Assembly: GCF_000747075.1 (NCBI RefSeq)
Contig: NZ_AVCH01000151.1
Span: forward strand, 1 to 32,360
Length of the DNA stretch: 32,360 bases
From: Arenimonas malthae CC-JY-1
GTDB taxonomy: Bacteria > Pseudomonadota > Gammaproteobacteria > Xanthomonadales > Xanthomonadaceae
Reading direction: 5' to 3'
The notes below the pieces were generated by a model. It saw only the letters and a program-made list of their open reading frames with translations. It did no database searches and had not been told where the DNA came from. A program made the position numbers and the translations under genes. Positions 1 to 8,914 of the stretch are shown one piece after another; within the stretch, counting starts at the first letter, position 1; each line of letters starts with the position of its first letter.

Positions 1-590
1 CCGCCGCGCCGGCCCCGACGCCGGCCCCCGCCGCGCCGCTGCCGGCGTCCGCCGCCGGTGGCCGTTACGCGGTGAACGTGGGCAGCTTCTCCAACCTTGC
101 CAACGCCCGCGCGCTGGCCGACAAACTGCGTGCCCAGGGCCTGCCGGTCACCAGCGAATCGGTGGACGTGAACGGCAAGCCGGCCATGCGCCTGCGCGTC
201 GGTCCCTACGCCGAGCGCGCGCTGGCCGAAGCCGCGCGCCTGCGCGCCGAATCGGTGACCGGCGGCAGCGCCGCGGTGATCACGCTCGATGCCGCGTCCG
301 CCCCGGCCGCTTCCGCGCCAGTGCCCGCCACCCGCGCGCCGGCCGCCGCCAGCGTCGGTTTCGCCGTGCAGCTGGGAGCGCTGAGCAACGAGGCCGACGC
401 CACTGCCCTGCGCGACAAGGCGCGCGCCGCGGGTTTCGTCGCCTTCCACCAGCGCATCGCCACCGAACGCGGCGTGGTCTGGCGCGTGCGCGTGGGTCCC
501 GAGGCCGACCGCGCCGCGGCCGAGCGCCTGCGCGACAGCGTCGCGGCCAAGCTCGGCCTTCGCGACGCCATCATCGTCCCGCACCCCTGA
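1..590 (+). CDS. SPOR-domain cell-envelope protein, 5' end missing
   Basis: The reading frame is open from base 3 and ends at TGA 588-590, so the start and any N-terminal membrane anchor lie left of the window. The visible part opens with an Ala/Pro-rich linker. Two SPOR-type repeats follow: the first from about base 63 (RYAVNVGSFSNLANARALA), the second from about base 355 (VGFAVQLGALSNEADATALR), each ending in a VRVGP-like strand. SPOR domains bind denuded septal peptidoglycan, so a role at the division site is expected. The gene lies 5 bases before cvpA and then purF, the order of E. coli dedD-cvpA-purF, so it is probably the positional DedD counterpart. E. coli DedD has one SPOR domain while two are visible here, so I give no symbol. 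Confidence 0.88.
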   Translation, partial: AAPAPTPAPAAPLPASAAGGRYAVNVGSFSNLANARALADKLRAQGLPVTSESVDVNGKPAMRLRVGPYAERALAEAARLRAESVTGGSAAVITLDAASAPAASAPVPATRAPAAASVGFAVQLGALSNEADATALRDKARAAGFVAFHQRIATERGVVWRVRVGPEADRAAAERLRDSVAAKLGLRDAIIVPHP

Positions 591-595
591 CGCCG

Positions 596-1162
596 ATGCT
601 GAACTGGGCTGACTACGCGCTGCTGCTGGTCCTGGCGGTGTCGATGGGCATCGGCCTGTGGCGTGGCTTCGTGGTCGAGGTGCTGTCGCTGACGGTGTGG
701 GTGGCGGCGTTCTGGCTGTCGGTGGCCTTCGGCGCCGACGTGGCCGCGCGCTTCACCGGCGTCGAGGCGGCGTCGGCGCGACTGTTCCTGGGCTACGCCG
801 GCGTGTTCCTCGGCGTGCTCATCGTCGGTGGCCTGGTGACCTGGGCCATCGGCAAGGTCATCGCCAACACCGGCTTGTCGGCCACGGACCGGGTGCTGGG
901 CCTGGGCTTCGGCCTGGCGCGCGGCCTGGTGCTGGCCTGCGTGGCGGTGCTGCTGCTGGGCTTCACGCCGCTGCCCAAGGACGCCTGGTGGAGCCAGTCG
1001 CGCCTGCTGCCCGGCGTGCAGCGCGGCGCGGAATGGATGGCGGGTTTCCTGCCGCCGGCCGCCGCCGCCGAACTCGATTTCCAGCCGGCGCCGCCGGTGC
1101 CTGCTTCGCCCCCTGCCGGCGCGCCGCCCGAAGCGGCCGCCACGACTGTTTCGGAGACCTGA
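596..1162 (+). CDS. cvpA: CvpA family inner-membrane protein
   Basis: 188 residues. The start MLNWADYALLLVLAVSMGIG and the following GLWRGFVVEVLSL are the usual CvpA opening. About four hydrophobic segments follow within the first 125 residues (roughly 5-22, 30-48, 63-90, 100-123). The C-terminal tail is Pro/Ala-rich and non-conserved. CvpA was named for colicin V production in E. coli; in other bacteria it is linked to envelope and bile-salt stress, and its molecular activity is not settled. The gene sits 5 bases after the SPOR gene and 3 bases before purF, a widely conserved gammaproteobacterial order, so the genes are almost certainly cotranscribed. Confidence 0.93.
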   Translation: MLNWADYALLLVLAVSMGIGLWRGFVVEVLSLTVWVAAFWLSVAFGADVAARFTGVEAASARLFLGYAGVFLGVLIVGGLVTWAIGKVIANTGLSATDRVLGLGFGLARGLVLACVAVLLLGFTPLPKDAWWSQSRLLPGVQRGAEWMAGFLPPAAAAELDFQPAPPVPASPPAGAPPEAAATTVSET

Positions 1163-1165
1163 CCC

Positions 1166-2635
1166 ATGTGCGGCATCATCGGAATCGCCGGCGCCAGCGA
1201 CGTCGCGGCGGCCCTGTACGACGGCCTGACGGTGCTCCAGCACCGCGGCCAGGACGCGGCCGGCATCGCCACCATGGACGGCGACCGCCTGCGCCTGCAC
1301 AAGGGCAATGGCCTGGTGAAGGAAGTCTTCGACGAGCATTCGATGTCGCTGCTCACCGGCCGCGTCGGCATCGGCCACTGCCGCTACCCGACCGCGGGCT
1401 CGGAAGGCTCGGACGAAGCCCAGCCGTTCTACGTGAACTCGCCCTACGGCATCGCCCTGGCGCACAACGGCAACCTGACCAACACCGACGCGCTGCGGCG
1501 CATGGTGTTCGAGCAGGACAAGCGCAACATCAACACCGAATCGGATTCCGAGGTGCTGCTGAACGTGTTCGCGCACGAACTGCAGTCGCAGGGCGCGCTG
1601 ACGCCGCAGGCCGCGGTGGCCGCGGTGGCCGGCGTGCACCGCCGTTGCACCGGCGGCTACGCGGTGGTGACGATGGTGATGGGCCTGGGCCTGGTGGCCT
1701 TCCGCGACCCGCACGGCATCCGCCCGCTGGTGCTGGGCAAGCGCGAGGGCGCGGCCGGCACGGAATACGCCGTGGCGTCCGAGAGCGTGGCGCTCGACAT
1801 CCTGGGCTTCGTGCGCGTGCGCGACGTGCAGCCCGGCGAGGCCATGGTGATCACGCCGGCCGGCGAACTGCACGCCGAGGTCTGCGCGGCGCCGCACCCG
1901 CACGCCACCTGCATCTTCGAATACGTGTATTTCGCCCGCCCGGACTCGATGATCGAGAACATATCGGTGCACAAGGCGCGCATGCGCATGGGCGTCACCC
2001 TGGGCCAGAAGATCCTGCGCCTGCGCCCGGACCACGACATCGACACCGTGATCCCCATCCCCGACACCTCGCGCGACGCGGCGCTGGAGATCGCGAACGT
2101 GCTGGGCGTGAAGTACCGCGAGGGTTTCATCAAGAACCGCTACGTCGGCCGCACCTTCATCATGTCGGGGCAGGGCGAACGGGTGAAATCGGTGCGCCGC
2201 AAGCTCAACCCGATCCCGCTGGAATTCAAGGACCGGGTGGTGCTGCTGGTGGACGACTCGATCGTGCGCGGCACCACCAGCCAGCAGATCGTGCAGATGG
2301 CCCGCGAAGCCGGCGCGCGCAAGGTCTACCTGGCCTCGGCGGCGCCGCCGGTGCGCTACCCGAACGTCTACGGCATCGACATGCCCTCGGCCGAGGAACT
2401 GGTGGCGCACGGCCGCACCGAGGCCGAAATCGAAAAGCTGCTGGGCTGCGACTGGCTGATCTACCAGGACCTGCCCGACCTCGAGGCGGCGGTCGCCGGC
2501 CCGAAGTTCCCGGGCCGCAGGTTCGACAGTTCCTGCTTCAGCGGCGAATACGTCACCGGCATCGACGCCAGCTACTTCGAGCGCATCAAGCAGCTCCGTT
2601 CGGACGACGCCAAGCGCAAGCGCCGTGGTGCCTGA
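1166..2635 (+). CDS. purF: Amidophosphoribosyltransferase
   Basis: 489 residues, full length for the E. coli-type enzyme. It catalyses the first committed step of purine synthesis, converting PRPP and glutamine to phosphoribosylamine. The chain begins MCGIIGIAG, which leaves Cys2 as the N-terminal nucleophile of the Ntn glutaminase domain. Supporting motifs are [11 protein letters not shown] (from about residue 25) and the PRPP-binding loop [15 protein letters not shown] with acidic residues D363-D364. I see no cysteine set for the Fe-S cluster of the Bacillus-type enzyme. It directly follows cvpA. Its last 11 bases overlap the GTG start of the next gene, which suggests translational coupling. 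Confidence 0.97.
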   Translation: MCGIIGIAGASDVAAALYDGLTVLQHRGQDAAGIATMDGDRLRLHKGNGLVKEVFDEHSMSLLTGRVGIGHCRYPTAGSEGSDEAQPFYVNSPYGIALAHNGNLTNTDALRRMVFEQDKRNINTESDSEVLLNVFAHELQSQGALTPQAAVAAVAGVHRRCTGGYAVVTMVMGLGLVAFRDPHGIRPLVLGKREGAAGTEYAVASESVALDILGFVRVRDVQPGEAMVITPAGELHAEVCAAPHPHATCIFEYVYFARPDSMIENISVHKARMRMGVTLGQKILRLRPDHDIDTVIPIPDTSRDAALEIANVLGVKYREGFIKNRYVGRTFIMSGQGERVKSVRRKLNPIPLEFKDRVVLLVDDSIVRGTTSQQIVQMAREAGARKVYLASAAPPVRYPNVYGIDMPSAEELVAHGRTEAEIEKLLGCDWLIYQDLPDLEAAVAGPKFPGRRFDSSCFSGEYVTGIDASYFERIKQLRSDDAKRKRRGA

Positions 2636-3437
2636 TATCGCCGACCTGTTCGAGGCCGCCGCGAACTGCATCGCGGCCTGCGAGCCCGCGGAGAAGTTGC
2701 GGCTGACGCATGAAGCGGCGGCGGCGTTCCGGCGTGGCGAGTTGGCGCCCTGCGCGGAGGCGCCGGGGCCGGCGGCGATCGGGGCGCCGGGGCGGCCGCC
2801 ACGGCCGAAGCTGGTGTTGCCGCGCGACGTGCCGCAGCGCGGACTGGGCAGCGTCGAGGGGCGGGCGGCGTTCCTGCATGCCATCGCGCATATCGAATTC
2901 AACGCGATCAACCTGGCCTGGGACGCGGTGTACCGCTTCCGCGGTTTGCCCGGCGCGTATTACGCCGACTGGGTGGGCGTGGCCGACGACGAGGCGCGGC
3001 ACTTCGCGATGCTGTCGGCCCGCCTGGCGGAACTGGGCTTCGCCTACGGCGATTTCGACGCCCACAACGGCCTGTGGGAAATGGCCGAAAAGACCGCCGC
3101 CAGCGGCTTGCAGCGCATGGCCCTGGTGCCGCGCGTGCTCGAGGCGCGTGGGCTGGACGTGACGCCGGGCATGATCGCGCGCCTGCGTTCGAACGGCGAC
3201 GACGCCTCGGCCGACATCCTGGAAGTGATCCTGCGCGAGGAAGTGGCGCACGTGGCCGCCGGCAGCCGCTGGTTCCACTGGCACTGCGAACGCGAAGGCC
3301 TGGCGCCGGTGCGTGAGTTCATCCGGCTGGTGCGCGAGGCCGTGCGCGGCGGCGTGCGCGGGCCCTTCAACCGGCCGGCGCGCCTGGCGGCCGGCTTCGA
3401 CGACGACGAGATCCGCCTGCTCGAATCCCTGGAGTGA
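2625..3437 (+). CDS. DUF455 family ferritin-like protein
   Basis: 270 residues starting from GTG 2625; GTG 2628 is an equally possible start. Both lie inside the 3' end of purF. The sequence matches the DUF455 family, which adopts a ferritin-like helical fold related to the tRNA hydroxylase MiaE. The likely diiron ligands are visible as repeated acidic/His motifs: [18 protein letters not shown], then VADDEARHF (ExxH), then ILREEVAHV (EExxH). This predicts an oxidase or hydroxylase, but I know of no established substrate. The overlap with purF suggests coexpression with purine synthesis, though that could be chance packing. The gene ends 4 bases before the ATG of the following lipoprotein. Confidence 0.85.
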   Translation: MVPDIADLFEAAANCIAACEPAEKLRLTHEAAAAFRRGELAPCAEAPGPAAIGAPGRPPRPKLVLPRDVPQRGLGSVEGRAAFLHAIAHIEFNAINLAWDAVYRFRGLPGAYYADWVGVADDEARHFAMLSARLAELGFAYGDFDAHNGLWEMAEKTAASGLQRMALVPRVLEARGLDVTPGMIARLRSNGDDASADILEVILREEVAHVAAGSRWFHWHCEREGLAPVREFIRLVREAVRGGVRGPFNRPARLAAGFDDDEIRLLESLE

Positions 3438-3441
3438 CGTG

Positions 3442-4137
3442 ATGACGCGACTGCTGCCGCTGCTGTGCGCCTTCGTGCTGGCCGCCTGCCAGCCCGCCCC
3501 GGCGGACCCGGCCTTCGACGAGGAAAAGGGCGCCGCGCTGCTGGCGAAATACGAGGCCGCGCGCGCCGACGCCGACTTCGAGATCGCCGAGATGCACGCC
3601 AACGAACTGGCCCAGCGCCACGGCGAAACCGAAGCCGCCGCCGCCATGCGCCGTACGGTCGCCGAAGTGCGCGCCGAGGCCGGGGCCATGCGCGAGAACC
3701 GCCGCCTGGCCGGCCTGTGGGACTACCAGCAGATCGCCGTGGAGGGCGGCATCCAGCACACGGCCGCCATCTACAGCCAGGTGGAGCCCATGTCTGAGGA
3801 AGAAGGCGCGCCGGCGCCGATCCCCGACGCGCGGCTGATCCTGCGTCGCCACCCGGAATGGGGCGAGAGCGCCTACCTGGTGCTGGCGCAGAGCGACCTG
3901 GCCTGCGGCCCGCCCTGCCGCCTGCGCATCCGCTTCGACGACGGCGAGCCGCAGGTGTTCGAAGGCGACCCGGCCGACACCGGCACCGGCCCGGCCCTGT
4001 TCATCGTCGACCGCGACCGCTTCCTGGCGGCGCTGCGCGAGGCGAAGCGGGTGCGCATCGAGCTGCCCGCCAGCGGCCACCTGCAGCCGCAGTTCCGCTT
4101 CGAAGTCGCCGGCTTCAAGCCCGACCGCCACTTGTAG
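3442..4137 (+). CDS. Hypothetical lipoprotein
   Basis: 231 residues. The N-terminus MTRLLPLLCAFVLAACQPAP is a clear lipoprotein signal with a lipobox (LAAC) at Cys16, so the mature protein should be lipid-anchored, most likely in the outer membrane. An acidic/alanine-rich helical stretch follows (about residues 25-85, AAEVRAEAGAMREN-like). A mixed region with Trp and paired cysteines (CGPPC) comes after it. I do not recognise a family. GTG 3439 precedes the ATG and could also initiate. The stop codon TAG (4135-4137) is formed by the first bases of the inverted repeat pair downstream, so the repeat sets the end of this protein. Confidence 0.8.
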   Translation: MTRLLPLLCAFVLAACQPAPADPAFDEEKGAALLAKYEAARADADFEIAEMHANELAQRHGETEAAAAMRRTVAEVRAEAGAMRENRRLAGLWDYQQIAVEGGIQHTAAIYSQVEPMSEEEGAPAPIPDARLILRRHPEWGESAYLVLAQSDLACGPPCRLRIRFDDGEPQVFEGDPADTGTGPALFIVDRDRFLAALREAKRVRIELPASGHLQPQFRFEVAGFKPDRHL

Positions 4138-4196
4138 GAGCGGCTTCAGCCGCGAAGCATTTCGCGAAGGGCGGTCGCGGCTGAAGCCGCTCCTAC
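4134..4196. repeat. GTAG-headed REP pair (BIME-like inverted repeat)
   Basis: Two perfect 22-base arms, 4134-4155 and 4175-4196, are separated by a 19-base spacer. Each arm starts with the tetranucleotide GTAG and contains its own small hairpin: GCGGCT, TC, AGCCGC at 4140-4153 in the left arm. This head-plus-palindrome design is that of REP elements mobilised by RAYT transposases, including the GTAG (SMAG-type) repeats of Stenotrophomonas and relatives. Two flanking genes converge on it and both take their TAG stop from the arms. Transcribed from either side it folds strongly and may protect or terminate both messages. There is no T-run, so classic intrinsic termination is not shown. Confidence 0.9.
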
Positions 4197-4921
4197 CGCC
4201 GTACTTCGCGGGACTCGAGCGCCAGGCCTTCGGCTTCGACGCGCAGCACGCTGCCCTGGTCGTACCAGTCGCCCAGCACGATGCGCTGGGCCCGGCGCCC
4301 GTCCACTTCCAGCGAATGAATGGCCGGGCGGTGGGTGTGGCCGTGGATCAGGCGGGACACGCCGTAGCGCGCCATCGTTTCCGCCACGGTCGCCGGCGCC
4401 ACGTCGGTGATGGCTTCGGCCACGCCCTGCTGGTGCTCGCGGCTGGCGGCGCGCGCCTGCGCGGCGAAGGCCTGGCGCGCGGCCAGCGGCTGGGCCAGGA
4501 AGTTCGCCTGCCACTCCGGGCTGCGCACCTGCCGGCGGAAGGCCTGGTAGGCGGCGTCGTCGCTGCACAGCAGGTCGCCGTGCATCAGCAGGGTGGGCGT
4601 GCCGTGCAGGTCCACCACGCAGGGGTCGGGCAGCAGCGTGGCGCCGCAGCGCCGGGCCATGCGCGGGCCGTACAGGAAATCGCGGTTGCCGCGCATCAGG
4701 TACACCGGCACGCCGGAATCCGACAGCGCCTTCAGCGCCGCGCAGACGCTGGCGCCGGGTTCGCCCGGGTCGTCGTCGCCCACCCAGGCTTCGAACAGGT
4801 CGCCGAGGATGTACAGCGCCTCCGCCGAACGCGCTTCGCCCGCCAGCAGCGCCAGGAAGGCGTGCGTGGTGGCCGGGCGCGCGGCGTCGAGGTGCAGGTC
4901 GGACACCAGCAGCACGGTCAT
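4193..4921 (-). CDS. lpxH: UDP-2,3-diacylglucosamine diphosphatase
   Basis: 242 residues, the usual LpxH length. It cleaves UDP-2,3-diacylglucosamine to lipid X and UMP in lipid A synthesis, at the inner face of the membrane. The metallophosphoesterase motifs are complete and in order: SDLHL near the N-terminus, [39 protein letters not shown] and [10 protein letters not shown]. The ATG (4921-4919) overlaps the TGA of the upstream cyclophilin as ATGA, so translation is coupled. The same ppi-lpxH order occurs in E. coli. The TAG stop (4195-4193) lies inside the right arm of the REP pair. Confidence 0.96.
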   Translation of the reverse strand: MTVLLVSDLHLDAARPATTHAFLALLAGEARSAEALYILGDLFEAWVGDDDPGEPGASVCAALKALSDSGVPVYLMRGNRDFLYGPRMARRCGATLLPDPCVVDLHGTPTLLMHGDLLCSDDAAYQAFRRQVRSPEWQANFLAQPLAARQAFAAQARAASREHQQGVAEAITDVAPATVAETMARYGVSRLIHGHTHRPAIHSLEVDGRRAQRIVLGDWYDQGSVLRVEAEGLALESREVRR

Positions 4922-5559
4922 GGCGCCACCGGCCCGAGCAGCTGCACGCGTTCGATCACCACCGGCGTGGTCGGTACCCAGGCCGGGAAGGGGCCCTGCG
5001 CGCCGGTGGGCACCGCGGCGATGCGGTCCACCACTTCCAGGCCCTGCACGACGCGGCCGAACACGGCGTAACCGGCGGTGTAGGGGCTGTCGGGCGACTG
5101 GTGGTCGAGTTTGGGGTTGTCCACGAGGTTGATGAAGAACTGCGTGGTGGCGGAATCGGTGACGCCACGGTCGCGCGCCGCGGCGACGGTGCCGCGGCGG
5201 TTGGACAGGCCGTTGGCCGCTTCGCTCGGCACCGGCGCGCGGCTGGGCTTGGGCTGCAGGTCGGGCGTGAAGCCGCCGGCCTGCACCAGCAGGCCCGGCA
5301 CCACGCGGTGGAAGACGGTGCCGTTGTAGTGGCCGTCGCGGGCGTAGGCCAGGAAGTTTTCCACGGTGCGCGGCGCGGCGGCGGCGTCGAGTTCCAGCGT
5401 GATCTCGCCCATCGAGGTCACCAGCAGCACGCGCGGCGACGGTGGCGCCTGGACCGGCGCGGGCGTTTCGGCGGGGACGGGCGGCGTGGCCGGCGCCACG
5501 GTGGCGGCGGCGGACAGGGGCAGCAGCAGGGCAAGCAGCAGGGACAGGCGCGGTGGCAT
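4918..5559 (-). CDS. Exported cyclophilin-type peptidyl-prolyl isomerase
   Basis: 213 residues from ATG 5559. This start gives a good signal peptide ([20 protein letters not shown]), followed by a Pro/Ala-rich linker and then the cyclophilin domain. The longer open frame upstream only adds Arg/Pro-rich sequence with no family match. Active-site motifs are present: [15 protein letters not shown] (catalytic Arg, Phe and Gln region), [11 protein letters not shown] and [16 protein letters not shown]. It should catalyse prolyl cis-trans isomerisation in the periplasm and so assist envelope protein folding. It overlaps lpxH by 4 bases. It is divergent from gltX across about 106 bases. Confidence 0.93.
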   Translation of the reverse strand: MPPRLSLLLALLLPLSAAATVAPATPPVPAETPAPVQAPPSPRVLLVTSMGEITLELDAAAAPRTVENFLAYARDGHYNGTVFHRVVPGLLVQAGGFTPDLQPKPSRAPVPSEAANGLSNRRGTVAAARDRGVTDSATTQFFINLVDNPKLDHQSPDSPYTAGYAVFGRVVQGLEVVDRIAAVPTGAQGPFPAWVPTTPVVIERVQLLGPVAP

Positions 5560-5627
5560 CCGGGCAGGGTCGGGCAGGGGAGCGGCCCATGGTAGCGCAG
5601 GCGCCCGGCCGGGCCCGGGTTTTGCCG

Positions 5628-5633
5628 TAAAAT
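5628..5633 (+). promoter_or_regulatory. Candidate -10 box for gltX
   Basis: TAAAAT at 5628-5633 is the only AT-rich hexamer in the 106-base divergent region, in an otherwise G/C-dominated stretch, and lies about 33 bases before the gltX ATG. No good -35 hexamer sits 16-18 bases upstream, so the assignment rests on the -10 box and its position. Confidence 0.45.
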
Positions 5634-5665
5634 GCGCGGCCCACCGCCCCATTCCGGCCCCCACG

Positions 5666-7066
5666 ATGACCTGCCGCACCCGCTTCGCCCCCAGCCCGAC
5701 CGGTTTCCTGCACATCGGCGGCGCCCGCACGGCGCTGTACTGCTACCTGGAGGCGCGCCGCCGCGGCGGCCAGTTCATCCTGCGCGTGGAAGACACCGAC
5801 CGCGAGCGCAGCACCCAGGCCGCCATCGACGCCATCCTCGAAGCCATGGACTGGCTGGGCCTGGAGTACGACGAGGGCCCGATCTTCCAGACCGCGCGCC
5901 TGGACAGGTACCGCGAGGTGGCCGAGCAGATGGTCGCCGCCGGCACCGCCTACTACGCCTACGAGACCAAGGAAGAGCTCGAGGCCATGCGCGAGGCCGC
6001 CATGGCCGCCAACCTCAAGCCGCGCTACAACGGCTACTACCGCGACCGCAACGAGCCGTACCGCGACGACCCGAACCGCGTCATCCGCTTCAAGAACCCG
6101 ATCGGCGGCACGGTGGTGTTCGACGACAAGATCAAGGGCCGCATCGAGTGGAGCAACGACGAGCTCGACGACCTCGTCATCTTCCGTTCCGACGGCTACC
6201 CCACCTACAACTTCGCCGTCGTGGTCGATGACCTGGACATGGGCATCACCGACGTGATCCGCGGCGACGACCACGTCAACAACACCCCGCGCCAGATCAA
6301 CATCTACAAGGCGCTGGGCGCGCCGGTGCCGCACTTCGCGCACATGCCGATGATCCTCGACCCCGAGGGCGCCAAGCTCTCGAAGCGCTCGGGCGCGGCC
6401 AACGTGATGTCCTACAAGGAAGAGGGCTACCTGCCGCACGCGCTGGTGAACTACCTGGCGCGCCTGGGCTGGTCGCACGGCGACCAGGAGATCTTCAGCC
6501 GCGACGAGCTCAAGGCGCTGTTCGCCATCGAAGACGTGAACCAGAAGGCCTCGCGCCTCGACCCCGCCAAGCTCGGCTGGCTCAACCAGCACTACCTCAA
6601 GACGGACGACCCGGCCGAAGTGGCGAAACACTTCGAGCCGCAGCTGCGGGCGCACGGCTACGACCTGTCGAAGGGCCCGAAGCCCGCCGACGTGGTGGTG
6701 GCCCTGCGGGACCGCGTGCAGACCCTGAAGGAAATGGCCGAGCGCGCCCACGTCTGGTACGCGCCGCTGGAGCAGTACGACGAAGCCGCCGTGGCCAAGC
6801 ACCTCACCGCCGCCGCGCGCGCGCCCCTGGCCGAGGTGCGCACGCGCCTGGCCGCGCTGGGCGAGTGGAGCGCCGAAACGGTGCACGGCGCCCTGCAGGC
6901 CACCGCCGAGGCCCTGGGCCTGGGCCTGGGCAAGATCGCCCAGCCGCTGCGCGTGGCCATCACCGGCACCCAGGTCAGCCCGTCCATCGACCACACCGTG
7001 TTCCTGGCCGGCCAGGCCGAAGCGCTGGCCCGCATCGACGCCGCCATCGCCCGCATCCCGGCGTGA
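5666..7066 (+). CDS. gltX: Glutamate--tRNA ligase
   Basis: 466 residues from ATG 5666. This start places [20 protein letters not shown] at the N-terminus, as in all GluRS; in-frame codons upstream to 5366 would add unrelated sequence. It charges tRNA-Glu in the cytoplasm. Class I signatures are both visible: the HIGH-type HIGG and the KMSKS-type KLSKRSG, plus the Rossmann-fold motif [10 protein letters not shown]. The C-terminal helical part forms the anticodon-binding cage. It is a single-copy core gene, and its divergent neighbour is the cyclophilin gene. zur follows after about 50 bases on the same strand, so read-through into zur is possible. Confidence 0.97.
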   Translation: MTCRTRFAPSPTGFLHIGGARTALYCYLEARRRGGQFILRVEDTDRERSTQAAIDAILEAMDWLGLEYDEGPIFQTARLDRYREVAEQMVAAGTAYYAYETKEELEAMREAAMAANLKPRYNGYYRDRNEPYRDDPNRVIRFKNPIGGTVVFDDKIKGRIEWSNDELDDLVIFRSDGYPTYNFAVVVDDLDMGITDVIRGDDHVNNTPRQINIYKALGAPVPHFAHMPMILDPEGAKLSKRSGAANVMSYKEEGYLPHALVNYLARLGWSHGDQEIFSRDELKALFAIEDVNQKASRLDPAKLGWLNQHYLKTDDPAEVAKHFEPQLRAHGYDLSKGPKPADVVVALRDRVQTLKEMAERAHVWYAPLEQYDEAAVAKHLTAAARAPLAEVRTRLAALGEWSAETVHGALQATAEALGLGLGKIAQPLRVAITGTQVSPSIDHTVFLAGQAEALARIDAAIARIPA

Positions 7067-7117
7067 ACGCCGCGGATGCGGATTGATTTCACGCCGGGCA
7101 GGCCCCACCCTAGCCCC

Positions 7118-7612
7118 ATGGTCCGAACCGCACACCAGCACGGCCACGACTGCACGGACCCGACGCACCACGTGCACGACGCGGGCGCCTACGTGCAGGC
7201 GGTCGAACAGGCCTGCGCCGACCGTGGCCTGCGCCTCACGCCGCTGCGCGCCCAGGTGCTGGGGCTCATCGCCGCCGCGGGCAAGCCCGTGAAGGCCTAT
7301 GACCTGCTCGACGCCATGAAGGAAGAAAATGGCTCGAGCGCGCCGCCCACGGTCTACCGCGCGCTCGACTTCCTGCTCGAGCAGGGCTTCATCCACCGCC
7401 TGGCCTCGGTGAACGCCTTCGTCGGCTGCCACCACCCGAACGAGCGCCACTCGGTGCCCTTCCTCATCTGCGACAGCTGCCACGCGGCCATCGAGCTCGA
7501 GGACGAGCGCATCTGTACCCTGCTCGACGAGCAGGCGCGCGCGCTGGGCTTCGCGCCGCGGGCGCAGACGCTGGAAGTGCACGGCCTGTGCGCCGACTGC
7601 GCGGCGGCATGA
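7118..7612 (+). CDS. zur: Zinc uptake regulator, Fur family
   Basis: 164 residues from ATG 7118; an in-frame ATG at 7076 would add 14 residues, and neither has a clear ribosome site. The winged-helix segment [20 protein letters not shown] is nearly identical to E. coli Zur. The structural zinc site is present as two CxxC pairs, CDSC and CADC, the latter in HGLCADC close to the C-terminus. With zinc bound, Zur represses uptake genes. The N-terminus is unusually His-rich ([17 protein letters not shown]6, H8, H10, C12, H17, H18, H20). The TGA stop overlaps the ATG of the next gene (ATGA). A TonB receptor of ZnuD type and a Zur-type site lie 1.3-3.5 kb downstream. Confidence 0.93.
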   Translation: MVRTAHQHGHDCTDPTHHVHDAGAYVQAVEQACADRGLRLTPLRAQVLGLIAAAGKPVKAYDLLDAMKEENGSSAPPTVYRALDFLLEQGFIHRLASVNAFVGCHHPNERHSVPFLICDSCHAAIELEDERICTLLDEQARALGFAPRAQTLEVHGLCADCAAA

Positions 7613-8889
7613 ACCGCGCCCGCCTGCTGCTGCTGTCGGCGCTGTTCGCCGCCGGCCCGCTGGCCGCGCAGGACTTCCCGGTCGATCCGCCCGCCGGCGC
7701 CGGTCCCGCCGCCGGCACCACGCCGCCGGAAACCCTGGCGTCGCCGCAGGAATTCCTGTCGCCGCTGGCCGAGCTGGTCACGCCGCTGGCCATCCTCGAC
7801 CGCCTGGTGGTGCCCGGCACGCGCATGCAGCTCGAATGGCGGCCCGGCGGCGGCATCAGCGCCAACGAAATCCCCAGCCCGGTGGTGGTCACCCGCGGCG
7901 CCAAGCCCGGGCCGGTGCTGTGCCTGGTGGCGGGCGTGCACGGCGACGAGATCAACGGCGTGGAAATCGTGCGCCGCCTGTCGCATTCGGTCGACCCGAC
8001 CCGCCTCTCGGGCACCGTCATCGGCGTGCCCATCGTCAACGTGCACGGCTATTCGCGCGGCACCCGCTACCTGCCGGACCGGCGCGACCTCAACCGCTTC
8101 TTCCCCGGCACGCGCAATGGCTCGATCGCCTCGCGCATCGCCAATGCGTTCTTCCAGGACATCGTCAGCCACTGCGACATGCTGGTGGACTTCCACACCG
8201 GCAGCTTCGACCGCAGCAACCTGCCGCAGGTGCGCGCCGACCTCACGCATCCCGACGTCATCGAATTCAGCCGCAGCTTCGGCAACACCGTCGTGCTGCA
8301 CAGCCCGGGCAACAAGGGCATGCTGCGCGTCGCCGCCACGGCGGTGGGCATTCCCGCGGTCACCTTCGAAGCCGGCGCGCCGACGCGGCTCGAGCCCACC
8401 GAGATCGCCCAGGCCGTGGCCGCCATCGAGCGCCTGATGCAGCAGAGCGGCATGCGCGAGGACCCCGAGGCGGCGGAAGACGCGGCGCTGGTGCCTGACC
8501 CGGCTGCCATCGGCGTGGCCCATCCCGAGCCGGCGCCGATCTTCCTGGATTCGCGCTGGGTGCGCGCCAATTCCGGCGGCCTGCTGATCAGCGACGTGAC
8601 GCTGGGCCAGCGCGTGCAGTCGGGCCAGCGCCTGGGCCGCGTGATCGACCCGCTGAGCAACGTCGAGCGCTACATCCTGGCGCCGGTGGCCGGCCGCATC
8701 ATCGGCATGGCCCAGAACCAGGCCGTGCTGCCCGGTTACGCCGCCTTCCACCTGGGCACCGAAACCAGCGAGCAGCAGGCGGTGCGCGAAGCCGCCGAAC
8801 CGCATTCGCCCGACCCGGTGGCCGAAGACCCGGATCCGGAAGAGCGCCCCGAGGCGCCCGAGCTGTCCGAGGGCGAGGACTACGAATAA
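7609..8889 (+). CDS. Exported AstE/AspA-like zinc amidohydrolase/carboxypeptidase
   Basis: 426 residues from ATG 7609, which overlaps the zur stop. A signal peptide is likely ([20 protein letters not shown]), followed by a linker and a succinylglutamate desuccinylase/aspartoacylase domain of the M14 fold. Visible active-site features are HGDEINGVE (His111, Glu114), [24 protein letters not shown] (third zinc ligand His196) and TFEAG (catalytic Glu). The last third resembles a small all-beta domain (VRANSGGLL to [10 protein letters not shown]), and the tail is acidic. Family members remove acyl groups or C-terminal residues from amino-acid or peptide substrates; the substrate here is unknown. 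Tight coupling to zur suggests a zinc-linked role, which is inference. It converges on the receptor gene, with 25 bases between the stops. Confidence 0.85.
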   Translation: MNRARLLLLSALFAAGPLAAQDFPVDPPAGAGPAAGTTPPETLASPQEFLSPLAELVTPLAILDRLVVPGTRMQLEWRPGGGISANEIPSPVVVTRGAKPGPVLCLVAGVHGDEINGVEIVRRLSHSVDPTRLSGTVIGVPIVNVHGYSRGTRYLPDRRDLNRFFPGTRNGSIASRIANAFFQDIVSHCDMLVDFHTGSFDRSNLPQVRADLTHPDVIEFSRSFGNTVVLHSPGNKGMLRVAATAVGIPAVTFEAGAPTRLEPTEIAQAVAAIERLMQQSGMREDPEAAEDAALVPDPAAIGVAHPEPAPIFLDSRWVRANSGGLLISDVTLGQRVQSGQRLGRVIDPLSNVERYILAPVAGRIIGMAQNQAVLPGYAAFHLGTETSEQQAVREAAEPHSPDPVAEDPDPEERPEAPELSEGEDYE

Positions 8890-8914
8890 GTAGTCCCCGC
8901 CGCGTCCGCCGGCG

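Noticed and set aside
206-2911. 901-residue open frame on the minus strand opposite the SPOR, cvpA and purF genes
   Set aside because: It is antisense to three well-recognised genes, is Arg/His/Ala-rich without any motif, and results from the scarcity of stop codons in high-GC DNA.
5366-5665. 100-codon upstream extension of gltX
   Set aside because: It overlaps the divergent cyclophilin gene and its promoter region, and GluRS proteins begin at the TRFAPSPTG segment.
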